From assembly GCA_965153355.1 (NCBI GenBank), contig OZ231127.1, positions 87,978,001-88,042,000 of the forward strand: a DNA stretch of 64,000 nt, in the 5' to 3' direction. Positions within the stretch are counted from its first letter, which is position 1, and each line of letters starts with the position of its first letter. Origin of the DNA: Flaccisagitta enflata (taxonomy: Eukaryota; Chaetognatha; Sagittoidea; Aphragmophora). The notes beneath the pieces are model-generated. The model searched no databases. It had not been told where the DNA came from and was given only the letters and a program-made list of their open reading frames with translations. This document shows positions 48,235 to 61,028 of this stretch, in pieces. The translations under genes were made by a program, and so were the position numbers.

Positions 48235-49402
48235 GCCTGAACCATAGACAATCCATGACCTTTTGAAAGTTTTGTAAAAAATCTTGTTAATGGGACGTTG
48301 CTGGTCATTGTAGCTCTATTTGTTTAGAAATGGCAATGGTTTGAAGCAAAAAATTGCTAATGAAAAAATGGCTAATTTCAATTTTCTTTCAAAAAGAAAT
48401 TCTAGTCACTCGGTTTTTGTCAATGATGCAGCTCAGGATCGTCTGAGCTACTTGTTATGTTGAGCAAATAAAAGAGCTTCAGATTTTCTTTAAAATGGCG
48501 CCAAAAACAGGTTTCTAACTTGATGCGTTTCATTTCTATGCTAGAATGAAGACAACCAATGAAAATATTAGTGAATATCCAATTTTTGGACTACCTGTCT
48601 TCATCCCAAAGCCTAATCATTGCTTGGATGTGAAACCCTCCCCAAGAATTCAATTTTACGAGCTTTTTTCATCCTTCTAACTCAAATCAAGCCTATGCTA
48701 GCCAGAAAAAAAAAAATCGACCCGATTCATTTGTGTTTTGGTGACTCAGGAAGATTGTTTACAAACACTGAAAATTGACCCGATTCATCAACCAGTCGAT
48801 TAGTTCGTGACACCTCTGGCCTGAACCATAGACAATCCATGACCTTTTGAAAGTTTTGTAAAAAATCTTGTTAATGGGACGTTGCTGGTCATTGTAGCTC
48901 TATTTGTTTAGAAATGGCAATGGTTTGAAGCAAAAAATTGCTAATGAAAAAATGGCTAATTTCAATTTTCTTTCAAAAAGAAATTCTAGTCACTCGGTTT
49001 TTGTCAATGATGCAGCTCAGGATCGTCTGAGCTACTTGTTATGTTGAGCAAATAAAAGAGCTTCAGATTTTCTTTAAAATGGCGCCAAAAACAGGTTTCT
49101 AACTTGATGCGTTTCATTTCTATGCTAGAATGAAGACAACCAATGAAAATATTAGTGAATATCCAATTTTTGGACTACCTGTCTTCATCCCAAAGCCTAA
49201 TCATTGCTTGGATGTGAAACCCTCCCCAAGAATTCAATTTTACGAGCTTTTTTCATCCTTCTAACTCAAATCAAGCCTATGCTAGCCAGAAAAAAAAAAA
49301 AATCGACCCGATTCATTTGTGTTTTGGTGACTCAGGAAGATTGTTTACAAACACTGAAAATCGACCCGATTCATCAACCAGTCGATTAGTTCGTGACACC
49401 TC
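48235..49402. repeat. Recent tandem duplication, two 584-bp units
   Basis: Units at 48235-48818 and 48819-49402 are nearly identical (differences seen: the length of an A run near 48707/49290 and one substitution near 48773/49360). Each begins gcctgaaccatagacaatcc and ends cgtgacacctctg. Contains tgtttagaaatggc, the motif shared with several transposons. No coding content recognised. Confidence 0.93.
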
Positions 49403-49539
49403 TGCTATATAGTATTTAAAGTTAAAAACGCTCTAAAAACGTTGAAGGCTTCATTTGGCCTTGAAAATAAGAACATGAAGCCTTTGAAAAAAAAATGATG
49501 TTCTTATCAGAAAAAAAGAGTGTATTTATACGCTACTTC

Positions 49540-49867
49540 CTTTCCCCCTCATCTCCATTGTCTTCTGCTTTCCTTCCCCGATCACCACCCCCACTTTTCC
49601 ACCCCCACTTTTCCACCCCCACTTTTCCTCTCCCTCTCCCTCGGGACTACTCCACCGTTGCAGTCCCGAGCTTCGGACACGCATCGCTTTGAGGCGTCTT
49701 GTTGAAATCGGATCCCACTTATTTGCAACGCGACGACGACGAACAGCGAAGGTGGCGGCTGCAGCGGCGACGACGAACAGCGACGACGACGAACAGCGAC
49801 GGTGGCGGCCGCAGCGGCGACGAACGACGACGCGGCGACGGAGGCGACCCTCAGTCTGGTAGACACG
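49540..49867. other. C-rich and (CGACGA)-rich segment, no gene called
   Basis: Repeats ccacccccacttttcc and an imperfect gacgacgaacagcga(c)ggtggcggc(t/c)gcagcg series. Both strands give open frames of biased composition, which I treat as low complexity. It is the most GC-rich stretch of the window. Confidence 0.5.
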
Positions 49868-49868
49868 C

Positions 49869-49952
<84 letters not shown>
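49868..49952. repeat. (CT)n tract at the 5' edge of the LINE
   Basis: CT repeats abut the truncated ORF1 directly (ctctat|caacgacc). A CT tract also follows the LINE 3' tail at 54708. Confidence 0.95.
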
Positions 49953-49956
<4 letters not shown>

Positions 49957-50458
49957 CGACCTTAAGTACAATGATATCCCAGTAGTTATTGGCAAATTAG
50001 ATAGAGCCTGCCACGATTATCAAAGAAAATTCCCTAATGCCAAAATCCATATTGGCAGCATCGCACCTGCTAATCCAAAGTGTATTCAATACAACGCACA
50101 TCTGTACGACCTTGCAGTCGAGCGTGGTGTACCGTTTATCTCCAACCATCAAATGTTCAACGACAGAACCGGTGAAGTCAAACCAGGCATGATCGAGAAA
50201 AATGATATCCATTACACACGTAAAGGAATCATACCACTTGCCACTGAAATTAAAAGAAGCCTGTACGGGTACAACAAGGCCCAGAACCAACCACGACCCA
50301 ACACAAGACAAAGCCATCCACTAATCTGCCCAAACCAGAGCCACAATTTACCCAGATCAAATACATTTCAAAACCGACCTCAAGGTGTTCAGCCAAATCA
50401 AGTCTTTGCACTGAGAAACCTCTTCAACACGGTTCTCTCTTATCTACCAAGCTATTGA
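49953..50458 (+). pseudogene. LINE ORF1, 5'-truncated, SGNH-hydrolase-like
   Basis: The last ~165 codons contain IPVVIGKLDRAC, NAKIHIGSIAPANP, the catalytic-type block NDIHYTRKGIIPLATEIKRS and a Pro/Gln/Asn-rich tail. D-x-I-H followed by the small helix is the last catalytic block of SGNH/GDSL esterases, a domain found in ORF1 of several CR1-like LINEs. The N-terminus with the catalytic Ser block is missing because homology stops at the CT tract. Stop TGA at 50456-50458. Confidence 0.6.
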
Positions 50459-50498
50459 AAGATAACCAAATCCCATAAAACCAATGAGCTCAAATCGC

Positions 50499-50715
<217 letters not shown>

Positions 50716-53700
50716 TAGTACCAAAAGAAAAAGGGTAAGACCACGAAAACGCGCAATGGGTGCCAATAAAAATGAATGGAAGATTATGTACTGTAATGTT
50801 CAAGGAATCAATGGAAAGAAAGCGAGTATTAAGAATGTTTTGGATGAATGTGAACCTGACATCGTTCTTTTTTGCGAGACACTCATGAGCGATAGCAACG
50901 GTTTTAAAATTGACGGTTATTCTTATTTTGGAAAACCAAGATGCAGCGGCCCAGGTGGAGGCTTGGGCATTCTTGTTAAAAACGACCATAAACATATTGT
51001 TGCTCCACATGAGTCGACAAGAGATATTGAAATCCTCTGGGTGAGTGTCGCTCAACAAAATCAACCACATCTGTACATTGGCGTGTATTATGGTATGCAG
51101 GAAAGTGTAAGTAATGCAAGAATTGTAGAAGAAATGGACAACTTAAGAGAAGAAATCATGGATGTGAAAAGGGAAGGCGAAGTCATTTTGTGTATGGACG
51201 GTAATGCAAAAGTTGGCTTGCTGGGTGAAAATGTGTCAAGGAATGGAAGTATGATTCTAAAAGTGTTTGAAGAAACACAGATCTCTATCATGAATGGTAC
51301 GGAAAAATGTGAAGGTGCCATTACAAGGCAGCATAGAAGTAAAGAAGAAGAAAAATCTGCAATAGATTTTATCACCGCAAGTTATGGCGCATCAAATTGG
51401 GTGAAATCTATCCTTATTGATGAAAGTGGGGACTATAGATTCTGTGGAAAAAAGCAGACTGACCACAACACTATAATTGTCGGTATTGAAATAGAAAAGG
51501 TGTTAGGCGATAGAAGAGGTAAAAGGACTAAATGGAACATTAATGCACCACCAGAAAAATGGATGCTCTTTAGACACATCCTTGCTAACTATAAAGGAAA
51601 AGTAGAAGCAATAATGAAAGATAAAAGTAAAGACATCTCTGATAGATACACCCAGGTTGAAAAACTAATTTACTCAGCTGCGATCCAGTCAATTGGAAAG
51701 AAAACAATTAAAACAGGATTTAAACCCAAGCCGTCGAAAGAGATGGTGAAGCTTAGAAAAGAAAGGAAAGAATTAAAAGCTAAATATGAAACGGAGCAAG
51801 ATCCTGCTATAAAGCCGCAATTTCGAGAAAAATACATTCAGAAACAAAATGAAATAAGAGTAAGAAGCGAACTAGAAGAAAAAGAGCAAATCGAAAGAAA
51901 ATTCCAAGAAATGGTGAAAGCAGGCTCAAATGGATTTTGGGGTGTTCGAAAATCGATGATGAAAGATCAAACTGGTGAATGGTGTGTCATGAAAAATGAA
52001 GAAGGAAAGAGAGTCTTTGATCCTGAAGAAAACAAACGCATATCTGAAAGACATTATCAGAGATTATATGCAAATGTACCCCTCCCCCATCATGAATACC
52101 ATGATGAAGTAAAGGAAAAGATGAAAACACTAAGTGGCGAAGAAACTGAAATTCGACCATTAGATTTACCTCCAAGTAAAAAGGAAATTGAAGAAGCGAT
52201 TAAACTGAAGAAAAACAAAAAGGCTACAACAGACTGGCCCAATGAGATATTAAAGAAGGGGGGCGAACCTATGATTGACATTATTGAAATAATAATGAAG
52301 GTCTTTTGGGAAGAAGGGATACCACCAAGACAATGGAACCAGGGAATAATTACTAATATCTTTAAGGGTAAAGGGGATAGAGAACAGATGGACAACCAAA
52401 GAGGAGTGACAGTTTCAAGTGCAATAGGAACAATAGCTGAACATATCATAAATAACAGGCTTTTGAGTACCATTAAATTCAGCCAAGCCCAAGCAGGTGG
52501 AAAAAAAGGAGGGAGTACCATCGACCATATATTCGTTCTTAAGAGTATAATTACGATGGCTCTTAAGAAAGGGCAAGAATTGTTAGTTACCTTCTTCGAT
52601 ATCAAAAAGGCTTATGATAGGGCCAGCATGCAAGACATGCTTTTGATCATTAATGAAAGAGGATTCGATGGCAAAATATGGAAACTCACTAAATCCCTAA
52701 ATGAGAATCTTACAGCAAGAATTAAGACAAAAGCCGGACTGTCAGATGAGATCAAACGAGAAAAAGGGGGCAAACAAGGGGCCAAACTTATGGTCCCTAT
52801 GTTCTCTAAAATGATGGATACCCTCCCGGAGGAGATGCATTCTGATCCTAGCCTAGGAGTGCAACATGGGATTACAAAAGTGGCTGGTATTGCATTTGTG
52901 GATGATGTTGCAAGTCTTGCAATTGGCTATACGCAACAAAGAATGACTCTTGAAGTAATAAATGAGTTTGCAATCAAGCATCAACTGGAATGGGGTGAAA
53001 ATAACTGTAAAGTTATGGAAATAGGCACACACAAAGAAATGAAGACACAATGGGATTTGGGGGATAAACAAATAGATGTCTGCAAGGAATACAAATATCT
53101 GGGGAAAATTATTTCAAGGGATGGTAAGAGCACTGGTAATATTAAAGAAAGAGATGGGAAAGTCAAAGCAAAAGTCGTGAACATACTAACATGTGCTAAA
53201 AGCCGAATAATGAGCGCAATCGCAACTAAAGTACTGCTAAAACTGCATGAATCTGTAACTATACCTAGTCTCCTATACGCCTCGGAGACATGGGTACTGT
53301 CAGTGATTGAAGCAAAGCAGATTGACAGAATAGAACTGTGGGCTTTGAAAAAGATGTTTGGCCTTCCTCCGACAACACCAACTCCAGCTGTGCAATTTAT
53401 GACTGGCACCTTGTATGCTGTGGTGCGTATCCAGATAAAGCAACTTGTTTATTTATATGACTTGCTTCATAAAGAGGATGGTCACTGGGCCAAAGAAGCG
53501 CTAAATGTCTTAGTAACTAATGATGTTGGATGGGGGAAACAGATTATGAAAACCCTTGACGAATGGGGTCTTGAAAGCGATTTTGACAAAATTAAAGAAC
53601 GACCAAAACCAACATGGATAAAAGAAGTAAACCAGGCAGCGGAAAAAAGAAACAAGTCCCTCCTCATGGAAGACTGTCAAACTAAACAACGAGGGGTGCT

Positions 53701-54085
53701 TAAGGAAAAAACAAAGACAAGAACAATAATCAGAAAACTGGAATGCGAAGAATATAAGCGCAACCCATCTCCACTTTTATGTAGCTTATCATGTTTGATG
53801 ACACGTGCACTGATTATGGGAAGGTATGGCATGCTACAATGTAGAGCTAATTACTCATGTGGTTCTGGGGATAAGCTGTGTAATGAATGTGGTGTTGATG
53901 ACAATGAGTCCCATAGAATTAATTACTGCCCCAAGTACCGTAATGTTAATTGTTATGATGATATGGATAAAGTTGACTTTGATGATATACATTCGGATGA
54001 TATGGATGTTGTGATTCCTGTTATCGAAACGATATTAGCAGTATGGGATTTGCAAAATGGTAAGAACATTATGAGGGCAGGGTAG

Positions 54086-54221
54086 TGAGGGGACATTCAG
54101 GCAACTGCGCAACCCTATGACGCATCGTGGGTCTTGAAGATTTGAAGATTGGAGTATTGGGATTTGGAATACTTTTCTAACCCAGCCTCCGTCCGTTTGT
54201 CCATGTCTTAATTTTCCTCTC

Positions 54222-54263
<42 letters not shown>

Positions 54264-54703
54264 CATAGGAAACATGAAACACTGACATCAAGCCTCCTGC
54301 TACTTCCATTCTTAGCCAGTCTCTGTCCCTTGTTTGGTCTATTCATATAGCTTACATTGGGCTGAGGCTGTTGGAGAGCTGTCAGACATACTACAACCCC
54401 TTGGTCTATTAATATAGCTTGGGGCTACTACTACTGCTTACTCACCTATGACAACGTAAACTAGTCTGTTTGACTGTCCGAGCTCTCTCCTTCTCCCCTT
54501 TGTCTCTCTCCCCCTTTTATAATTTGAAGATTACCATTGCAATTTGCGCTTTGTGTATTTAGTCTATTTATTTGTAACTATCATAAATAGAAATTAGTAG
54601 TAGAATAGTTGACAAAATATGGTGAATACCATGTCCCTGTACCAACATTGTGTACAAAAAGTGTGATCGCTTTATGGACATTACAAATCAAATCAAATCA
54701 AAT

Positions 54704-54707
<4 letters not shown>
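54086..54707 (+). mobile_element. LINE 3' UTR with (AAATC)n tail
   Basis: About 600 bp follow the stop, including a (CT)n at about 54222-54261, and end tttatggacattacaaatc, then AAATC repeats. A short tandem tail without poly(A) is known for CR1-like and RTE-like LINEs. (CT)n follows immediately. Confidence 0.7.

Positions 54708-54755
<48 letters not shown>
54708..54755. repeat. (CT)n tract at the 3' edge of the LINE
   Basis: Starts at the last AAATC repeat, mirroring the CT tract at the 5' edge. Confidence 0.95.
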
Positions 54756-54757
<2 letters not shown>

Positions 54758-54843
54758 GTCAAAGGCAATGGAAGAGAAAATCTGGGACGTTGTCGACTAA
54801 AAGTAGAAGTCAAATAGAGAGCGCTGAACGAAGGTTGAGAAGA

Positions 54844-55580
<737 letters not shown>

Positions 55581-55925
55581 GGAAGAGAGGCAGAGAGAGC
55601 AAGTGGTCCGGATGTTCTGAGCCCGGTGACATCTTATTTTCTCCTGAGCATTGGCTCTCTTTTACACAATTTTTGAGACGTATTTGGTCAAAGTTTCATC
55701 TCATGTCTCGATTTTTCGGCTAATCTCTTCCATCTTCACAGATGATTTCCAATTGAATTTTTAACAGGGTGTTCAAAAAATCTCGTACTAGCCTTCAAAT
55801 CTAAAAAAAAGACACCTAGATTTGGAGAAATTCTTTCAAGTTTATGTTCAAAATTAAAGATTAGGTTATTTTTCATACTTTAGAAAAGGAAAAATGATGA
55901 ATGCTAGACAGGAAAATACATTTTA

Positions 55926-56310
55926 CTACTCGACTCAATAAAAAAGCCGCACTTTTAAATGCTAAATTTCAAAAAAACTAATTAAAATCTTAGACCATTA
56001 GAAAGCTCTTGAAAAGATCTTTCATCTGGTATTGCTATCTTTTTTCGTTTAGAAATGGCATAAGTTTGAGTAAAAATGTTGCCTATTTCAATTTCGCAAT
56101 CCCTATGAAAAAAGTGCATTTTACCAAAATAGTGTTTATCTTTGCAGAGCTCTAGCTCCTAAACCGTTTGAGATACAGATCTGGGATTGGTCTAGAATGA
56201 TAGAAAATTCAAAAATCTTTCAAATGACTTTAACAGAAAAATTTTCAAATGATTTTTTTTCTTATACATCAACTCAAAATAGGGTGCGGCTTTTTTTTTT
56301 AGTAGAGTAG
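55926..56310. mobile_element. TA-flanked MITE family D, copy 2
   Basis: CTACTCGACTCAATAAAAAA with GCCGCAC at one end and gtgcggc...agtagagtag at the other, TA on both sides. It is similar throughout to 36004-36413 in inverted orientation. Contains cgtttagaaatggc. Confidence 0.9.
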
Positions 56311-56572
56311 TAGACCATCAGGGACGTAAGTAGATTTTTACTAAAGATTGCTCTTTTTTTTTTTGTGAAACAACATTAATCTCTTGTCTAAATTGGATTG
56401 ATATATCATTTCTTGGGGCTGAAACCCCTCCTATATGACCTAACTAACTCCCCTTGATATATTCATTCTCAAACAATCCATCTAGGGGCCAATAAGGTTG
56501 CAAAAACCTTCATTTTTGAATAAACAACACTCTGCAAATAAAATCATATCAAAATCTGATTTCCCGTCTTTT

Positions 56573-56899
56573 TTAGATGCGTCCGTCAGGAACGCATCTC
56601 TATAAGAGGGTCTGTCCGTCCGTCCGTCCGTCCGTCCGTCCGTCCGTCCGTCCGTCCGTCCGTCCGTCCGTCCGTCCGTCCGTCCGTCCGTCCGTCCGTC
56701 CGTCCGTCACACCTGTGCTAAAACCGCGTTTCTCGGCTGTTTTTGGCCACGGTGATATCGTACACTGAAACAAATGATTAACCAACATGTTGAGAGTCTT
56801 TTCACCCGTCTGTTCGTCCATCTGTCTCTCCATACATATGTCACATGGTCAATATACGCTGAAACACAGCCCGGACGCATCGTTGCCCGGTCGGGCTTG
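56573..56899 (-). mobile_element. Helentron/HINE-like element, GATGCG class, complete
   Basis: On the minus strand it starts CAAGCCCGACCGGGCAACG, then GATGCGTCCGGG, and ends with about 95 bp of GGAC core, ccctcttatagagatgcg and a hairpin with arms GATGCGTTCC and GGACGCATC, then CTAA. The 5' motif GATGCGTCC is the exact complement of the distal arm and lacks the extra T of the proximal arm. Confidence 0.78.
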
Positions 56900-57066
56900 T
56901 TTTAAGTGCATGTCATGGTTGTTTATGGAAATTATATCAGCTATTCTAAGTTTCTACTTTTAGTATGACTAACTGAGATACTTTGGTTCAAATTTTAGCT
57001 CATAACTCCCATAACAAGTGTGGTTTTCAAGCTATACACCAAGTACGACATTTTTTGCTCACCATG

Positions 57067-57241
57067 TTAGTCGTGGACAAACGACTCTATGAGCCACTTT
57101 ACGGTCCATCCGTCTGTCCGTCGGTCCGTCACATTTGGCGCATTAGATTGTTTTTTTCCTTGCCAAAGTGCTTTGACTGGCCCCTCCATCACTGCCCCTA
57201 CCCGCCCGTCCGCGACTAAGAAAGTCCTGTATCCGGCTTTG
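57067..57241 (-). mobile_element. Helentron/HINE-like element, AGTCG class
   Basis: CAAAGCCGGATACAGGAC start, subterminal AGTCGCGGACGGG, cagtgatggaggggcc, a GGAC core and an AGTCGTTTGTCCACGACT hairpin ending CTAA (minus strand). Confidence 0.7.
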
Positions 57242-57251
57242 TTTTACTGTT

Positions 57252-57390
57252 TTCATGATGTAGGGAACTTCATGATGTCATGATGTCCTGATGTCATCAT
57301 CATGTCATCATGAACTTCATGATGTCATGATGTCATGATGTCATGATGTCATCATCATGTCATCATAAACTTCACGATGTCATGCAATCT
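57252..57390. repeat. ATGATGTC minisatellite
   Basis: Units of catgatgt and catcatgt with gaacttc interruptions; locally self-complementary (atgatgtcat/atgacatcat). Confidence 0.9.
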
Positions 57391-57469
57391 CTTTAGAAAA
57401 AGCATATGTGCGTAAAATTCAAATTCAAGTTCAACAAGTTGACGCCCTCGACAACGTTTCATTCATTGT

Positions 57470-57724
57470 GGGTGTGTTTCTAGTGAAGATTTAAAACGCG
57501 TTTGTTCTCATTGAGCGCGTTTACAGCGTGAACACATTTTCACGAATTTCACTGTCCCACGAAAAAGTGAGCGAAAGTGAGCGGAGTGAGCGAGCAAAGC
57601 ATGCAGAGCGAAACGGAGTGCTGCGCAGCGAGTGAGCGGAGTGAGCAGTGCGAGCGAACGAATGTGGCTAGCCACCAAGCGGCCCGTTAAGAACGCGATC
57701 GTCTCTGACTAGAAACGCCCCCTG
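57470..57724. mobile_element. hAT-like MITE family E, copy 3
   Basis: Left gtgtgtttctagtgaagatt, right actagaaacgccccctg, with gtgagcggagtgagcg and gcagagcgaaacggagtg words between them. The left terminus is less clear than in the other copies. Confidence 0.65.
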
Positions 57725-58670
57725 TGTGAGCTCGGCATGTGAGCAACAAAACGAAGTCACAAAATAGTTAGACCTATGGATGTATACGTCCCCTGCGCTC
57801 CCAATTTTTTTCCGTCAGCAGTTACGGCAATTAGATTAGAACCTCCCCACGATGTCTGATTAGAGCCTAAACGATGAAACTGTCAGGCACCCAGTCAGGC
57901 ACCCTGCCAGGCACCATGTCAGAGGCACCCTGTTTTCCAGACACGGCGAACGAGAAACAAATTCTCGTTTTACGATTTTTTTACTCAAAACTTTAGTCGT
58001 ATACTCGCGAATCAATTAACCAGAACATCTGCCGGTGTGTCGGTCTGTCTGGTAATCAATCTAACAGATATATTTGATCATGACATCGGTATTTGTTCTT
58101 TTCCAATATATAAGCGCAGGCCAATCTTGAATCAATGCACTTCCATATTCTTATTGACTAGGGCAGCCAATAATCCAACCGTGTACTTTGGGGCAGCGGC
58201 CCCGAAGAAACATGGGAAATTTTATGTATACTTCTGGCGAAACATCTCCTATATCCTCTTTCCAAGACCAATGCTTCAAGTCCAGCCTCTCAATTCAAAA
58301 TCCTCTGCAACCCACACCTTTGCCACTTTGGTCTCTGATCCTAGCAACCAAATAAGTAAATGGACAAATTCCCCATGTTTGTATTGGGTTATGCCCTTTT
58401 TTCGGCTGTTGCCCTACTCCACTCCTTTCTTGACTAACTAACTTGACACTACTAAAGCAGTGCGAAAATGAGCGTTTTAGATGTTTTTTTTGTGTATGTG
58501 AGAGGGGTATGGATGGGGGTAGGATGCCCCTGCCCACCCGTCCGCAACAATATTGTGACCCCGCGTCACTTGTTATGACTCGTAACAACACGACCTCCTA
58601 ACACATAAATCGAGCGCATTTTTTTTTAAGGAAGTACACGTTTATGGTTTGGAAAACGTTTATTGTTTTT
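57725..58670. other. Mixed remnants, no gene seen
   Basis: Contains a short cag(g)caccctg(c/t)cagg series near 57890-57930, an eroded Helentron-like 3' end near 57990-58060 (ttagtcgtatactcgcga with GTCG/GTCT units), and a fragment of foldback family C near 58185-58207 (ggggcagcggccccgaag). Confidence 0.45.
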
Positions 58671-58860
58671 TTAGTTGCTGACACGCAACTCTATAAGAGG
58701 CTTTGTCCGTCCGTCCGCCCGTCCGTCCGTCCGTCCGTCCGTCCGTCCGTCCGTCCGTCCGTCCGTCCGTCCGTGGTGATCGAGTTGGAAAGTGTAAAAA
58801 TGCTCATTTCCGCCCCTGCCTACCCGTCCGCAACTGGTATTGGCCATGTATCCGGCCTTG
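58671..58860 (-). mobile_element. Helentron/HINE-like element, AGTTGCG class, with (GTCC)n core
   Basis: CAAGGCCGGATACATGGCCA, subterminal AGTTGCGGACGGG, gcaggggcgg, about 65 bp of GGAC core, then the hairpin AGTTGCGTGTCAGCAACT and CTAA (minus strand). Confidence 0.8.
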
Positions 58861-58930
58861 TTCTTTTTTACATCATTCGTTAAACGTTAACTAGGTGCTT
58901 GCAAGAGCCATCGTGCAATTTTAAATGAAA

Positions 58931-59848
58931 GCAAGGCCTGATACTCGACTACATTAGTCGCATGCTGATGTGCAGGGGCAGTCATGTTAGGAGGTCATTC
59001 CGGCTACATTAGTCGCATGCTGATGTGCAGGGGCAGTCATGTTAGGAGGTCGTTCCGGCTACATAAGTCGCATGTTGATGTGCAGGGGCAGTCATGTTAG
59101 GAGGTCATTCCGGCTACATAAGTCGCATGCTGATGTGCAGGGGCAGTCATGTTAGGAGGTCATTCCGGCTACATTAGTCGCATGCTGATGTGCAGGGGCA
59201 GTCATGTTAGGAGGTCATTCCGGCTACATTAGTCGCATGCTGATGTGCAGGGGCAGTCATGTTAGGAGGTCATTCCGGCTACATTAGTCGCATGCTGATG
59301 TGCAGGGGCAGTCATGTTAGATGGTCGTTCCGGCTACATTAGTCGCATGCTGATGTGCAGGGGCAGTCATGTTAGGAGGTCATTCCGGCTACATTAGTCG
59401 CATGCTGATGTGCAGGGGCAGTCATGTTAGGAGGTCATTCCGGCTACATTAGTCGCATGCAGATGTGCAGGGGCAGTCATGTTAGGAGTTCATTCCGGCT
59501 ACATTAGTCGCATGCAGGTGTGCAGGGGCAGTCATGATAGGAGGTCATTCCGGCTACATTAGTCGCATGCTGATGTGCAGGGGCAGTCATGTAAGGAGGT
59601 CATTCCGGCTACATTAGTCGCATGCTGATGTGCAGGGGCAGTCATGTTAGGAGGTCATTCCGGCTACATTAGTCGCATGCAGATGTGCAGGGGCAGTCAT
59701 GTTAGGAGGTCGTTCTGGCTACATTAGTCGCATGCTGATGTGCAGGGGCAGTCTTGTTAGGAGGTCGTCCCGGCGTTTTGCCAGGAGGCATGAAGTGTGA
59801 TAACTAAATGTCACAGACCGACAGACCGACCAAAGAGTTGCTTGTAAA
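58931..59848 (+). repeat. 55-bp satellite (15 units) grown inside a Helentron/HINE-like element
   Basis: The array follows CAAGGCCTGATACTCGACTA, the usual 5' end of these elements. The repeated unit ggctacattagtcgcatgct plus gatgtgcaggggcagtcatg and ttaggaggtcattcc corresponds to the element's own 5' subterminal region (GGCTAC, AGTCGC, gcaggggcagt). After the last unit come gacagaccgacagaccgacc and aaagagttgcttgtaa, the remnant of the core and 3' part. Units differ by single bases. Confidence 0.9.
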
Positions 59849-60004
59849 TTTACGGCAGTGAATATGAAATTTACATTTACATGGCAGTAACGGCCGAAGA
59901 AAAACTATGTTGTTTTGATGTACAAAAAAAAAAAAAGAAAAGGAATAAATAGATAAACACGGCCAGGAATCTCGATGGAGAAAATCTCAATTTTAAGGGT
60001 TATG

Positions 60005-61028
60005 AAAAAAAAAAATGGACCCATCCCAGATTTTTGCACAGGGGACCTAAAAAGGCTGTAGAACAAGATTCTGATGTTCATTTTGACCTAACTTGAGCCA
60101 AACAAATAAGAAACGGGTTTTAGTGCAAAAAACAGCTATTTTTCCTAAAAAAATTGTATTAAATGAAATATTTTGGCCCTTTTTTTTACAGAAACATAAA
60201 GTACCAATAGTAATTAATATTTGAGTGAATCTAGAACAATTTTGAATAGGTCTTTGAGGTTCAAAAATAGCATTAAAATGCTCAAAAATGAAGAAATGAC
60301 CTAAAAATTAAAAAATCATCAAAACTGATGTTTTGGAACAGTTTCTTAGGGTAAAATATGCTGTCAGGATGAATTTCATCGATTTACTTTTAAAAACATG
60401 GCCGTGATAAGCGAAAAACGCAAAACCGCAATATGCAAATGAGATCAAAGTGCGGTTTTTAGTTTTTTAGCAAAGAACAGTAAAAAACATGTTTTTTCTT
60501 TTTATAGAAGCTAAACACAATAACCAATTGTGTTCTTACCTTTCCAAAGCCATTTTTTGCAAAAACCGCACTTTGACCTCATTTGCATATTGCGGTTTGG
60601 CGTTTTTCACTTATCACGGCCATGTTTTTTTAAGTAAATCGATGAAATTCATCCTGACTGATAGTATATTTTACCCTAAGAAACGGTTCCAAAACATCAG
60701 TTTTAACGATTTTTAAATTTTTAGGTCATTTCATTTTTCAGCATTTTAATGCTATTTTTGAACCTCATAGACCGATTCAAAATTGTTCTAGATTCACTCA
60801 AATATCAATTACTATTGGTACTTTATGTTTCTGTAAAAAAAAGGGCCAAAACATTTCATTTAATACAATTTTTTTAGGAAAAATAGCTGTTTTTTGCACT
60901 AAAACCCGTTTCTTTTTTGTTTGGCTCAAGTTAGGTCAAAATGAACATCAGAGTCTTGTTCTACAGCCTTTATAGGTCCCCTGTGCAAAAATCTGGGATG
61001 GGTCCATTTTTTTTTTTTTTTTTTTTTT
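60005..61028. mobile_element. Near-complete palindromic element of about 1 kb
   Basis: Arms of roughly 490 bp start atggacccatcccagatttt and tgcacaggggacct and are complementary up to a centre near 60510 (gcaaaaccgcaatatgcaaa and gcggtttggcgttttt). Poly-A/poly-T borders obscure the target site. No coding frame. Confidence 0.85.

Larger units (their letters stand above)
46255..49522. mobile_element. Candidate TA-flanked element H (about 3.3 kb) with nested insertions
   Basis: Left end CACTCTTTTTTTTAATAAGG and right end cttatcagaaaaaaagagtg are inverted, with TA at 46253-46254 and 49523-49524. Inverted subterminal phrases also match (tatatagcatagatgtaacg at 46560 and the complement of cgtgacacctctgctatata at 49390; both followed or preceded by agaacat/aaggcttca phrases). 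Inside are foldback element C2, two MITEs and a 584-bp tandem duplication. No transposase was seen, and the boundaries are less certain than for the MITEs. Confidence 0.6.

Noticed and set aside
58931-59775. Regular 55-bp repeats resembling a CRISPR array
   Set aside because: Units are identical throughout with no unique spacers, no cas genes, a eukaryotic context, and a clear origin from a transposon end.
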